Below are positions 63,269-64,000 of a stretch of DNA of 64,000 nucleotides, piece after piece. How positions within the stretch are numbered: the stretch's first letter is position 1; every line of letters starts with the position of its first letter. The translations under genes were made by a program, and so were the position numbers. Source of the DNA: Phocaeicola plebeius DSM 17135 (lineage in GTDB: Bacteria > Bacteroidota > Bacteroidia > Bacteroidales > Bacteroidaceae). The stretch covers positions 1-64,000 of the forward strand of contig NZ_DS990132.1 of assembly GCF_000187895.1 (NCBI RefSeq), written 5' to 3'. Under the pieces are notes generated by a model. That model was not told the origin of the DNA. It ran no database searches and worked only from the letters and a program-made list of their open reading frames with translations.

Positions 63269-63289
63269 TGGCGCTTTGCGCTTACGCCA
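63269..63289 (-). other. GC-rich hairpin overlapping the target gene stop
   Basis: TGGCG (63269-63273) and CGCCA (63285-63289) pair, or alternatively GCGC-TTT-GCGC inside. It lies about 60 bases after the variable repeat; DGRs often need a hairpin near this place for retrohoming. Candidate only. Confidence 0.35.
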
Positions 63290-64000
63290 CCTCGCGTATC
63301 GCCTTGTACGCTGCCACGCTTTGCGCCCGGACGATTTTGCCGCGGAAGGCCAGACGCGAGCCGACATACGCACCCGTACTCGAAGCATCGTTATTCGCAT
63401 ACGCATGCGACACACCGCCATTCGCATACGCATTGCTGCACCCGCGATAGACCACACGGACTGTAGCGGTGCTTATCCAGTACATGTCGGTATAGTAGGT
63501 GGAAGATGATCCGTTCAAATTACCTACCGGAACCATGTCCATATACTTGCCGTGCGCCACGCCTGTAATCCACTGACCGCTGTCCTTCTTGCCCTGTACC
63601 ATACGGATACTGCCGTCAGGCATCCAGATGCGCCATTTGCCCTGGTTGCCGCTGTCATTCGGCAGATCCACGCCGTCCATCATGTCATACTTGTTGCCGT
63701 AGATGTCCTCGTAGCCCAGGCAGCAGATATTGTTCACCTGCACCACGGTCGCCTGTCCGTATTCGTCCCGGCTCTTATACCAGGCATACTGATGCACCAG
63801 GCCGTCAATCAGCGAATTCGTGATTTTGTTGTTGATGACATACGCTTCGTCATAGCCGATGGTGTCTGTCATTCCATGGTCGGCCGTTCCACCCGTTGTC
63901 CGGTTATTGTTATGCTGACCGGCACCGCATTGTTCCTGCATGTCCCTACGCCCGTACTTTGCATAGCTCAGGTTCGCGATGCGGCTGTGCATCAGGGCAT
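63282..64000 (-). CDS. DGR target protein, C-terminal part (5' end outside window)
   Basis: The frame is open to the window edge; at least 239 residues are visible. The C-terminal 90 residues carry the C-type-lectin-like fold usual for DGR targets: WRIWMPDGSIRMVQGKKDSG, then the variable repeat VVYRGCSNAYANGGVSHAYA.. and the fixed end GSRLAFRGKIVRAQSV. Six codons were altered relative to the template (Y to C, N to S, N to Y, N to H, N to Y, N to Y). It is probably the phage's receptor-binding tail protein, by context. Confidence 0.88.
   Translation of the reverse strand, partial: ALMHSRIANLSYAKYGRRDMQEQCGAGQHNNNRTTGGTADHGMTDTIGYDEAYVINNKITNSLIDGLVHQYAWYKSRDEYGQATVVQVNNICCLGYEDIYGNKYDMMDGVDLPNDSGNQGKWRIWMPDGSIRMVQGKKDSGQWITGVAHGKYMDMVPVGNLNGSSSTYYTDMYWISTATVRVVYRGCSNAYANGGVSHAYANNDASSTGAYVGSRLAFRGKIVRAQSVAAYKAIREVA
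63350..63462 (-). repeat. DGR variable repeat (VR) inside the target gene
   Basis: 113 bp, 107 identical to the template repeat, with substitutions only at template adenines (four changed to T or C, two to G on the coding strand). The invariant end toward 63350 is the usual initiation-of-homing side. Confidence 0.95.

Larger units (their letters stand above)
58529..64000. mobile_element. Mu-like prophage, one end (continues beyond window)
   Basis: The left edge is fixed by the break in the RND gene at TGTATAATCC, a Mu-like TG terminus. Repeated AAACGAAGCGTTC sites follow. All visible genes are on the minus strand: methylase, thymidylate synthase homologue, small HTH, tail-assembly-like protein, reverse transcriptase, small membrane protein and a diversified target gene. 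The transposase and structural genes must lie beyond 64000. The combination resembles the Mu-like Bacteroides 'Hankeyphage' group with its retroelement (from memory). Confidence 0.8.

Noticed and set aside
63158..63457. 99-residue minus-strand frame covering the variable repeat in another frame (RMRMRI repeats)
   Set aside because: Out of frame with the target protein; the repeats come from AAT-rich DGR codons read in the wrong frame. The similar frame at 62648-62854 is the same effect in the template repeat.
1..64000. tRNA or rRNA genes
   Set aside because: I looked in the larger intergenic spaces and saw no cloverleaf with CCA-adjacent arms or rRNA signature; reading by eye could miss one.

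Overview
The window looks like a chromosome segment of a gut Bacteroidales bacterium, most likely Bacteroides or Phocaeicola. This rests on DUF4270, BF3164-type and NVEALA proteins, DUF5686, Bacteroidota-type promoter boxes (TAnnTTTG, sometimes with TTTG or TTG about 19 bases upstream), a clade-typical gene order (sigma-54 activator, lptE, TPR protein, secG), and few purine-rich ribosome binding sites. The species was inferred from memory of these families, not from a search.

From 1 to about 41.4 kb the content is mostly conserved housekeeping DNA: a glycogen synthase-like protein, panC-panD, an orphan trpB2, a Trk potassium system, mltG, a GH51 arabinofuranosidase, a porin-pstSCAB phosphate locus, a PfkB kinase divergent from myo-inositol-phosphate synthase, DUF5686, the regulator-lptE-TPR-secG cluster, a Fur-rubrerythrin operon with a visible promoter and operator, nadE, a phoH-purC-menG-aroE-hydrolase run, two secreted peptidases and a phosphohexomutase. 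Three intergenic regions hold arrays of about five 16-bp inverted-repeat units with an exact 22-bp period (4377, 26104, 39615). I do not recognise these arrays as a named element.

From about 39.8 to 55.7 kb lies an AT-rich accessory island. It has an AAA-ATPase/nuclease gene with a decayed second copy, a YafQ-type toxin-antitoxin pair whose toxin is frameshifted, two membrane-anchored DNA-binding regulators (one broken at a T8 tract), and a tandem family of BF3164/TolB-like beta-propeller lipoproteins (six intact, one frameshifted, one N-terminally truncated). These surround a secreted cysteine-containing NVEALA peptide. The layout suggests a surface or periplasmic peptide/sensor system under dedicated trans-envelope regulators. 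Its function is unknown, and it is the best candidate here for an undescribed system.

From 55.7 to 58.5 kb a GC-richer RND efflux pair follows. Its pump gene is cut at codon 584 by one end of a Mu-like prophage (58529 to beyond the window). The prophage carries repeats at its terminus, a Dam-type methylase, a thymidylate synthase homologue, a tail-assembly-like protein, and a complete diversity-generating retroelement: reverse transcriptase, a 113-bp template repeat, and a target gene whose 113-bp variable repeat differs at six positions, all of them adenines in the template. This resembles the Mu-like Bacteroides 'Hankeyphage' group, as I recall it.
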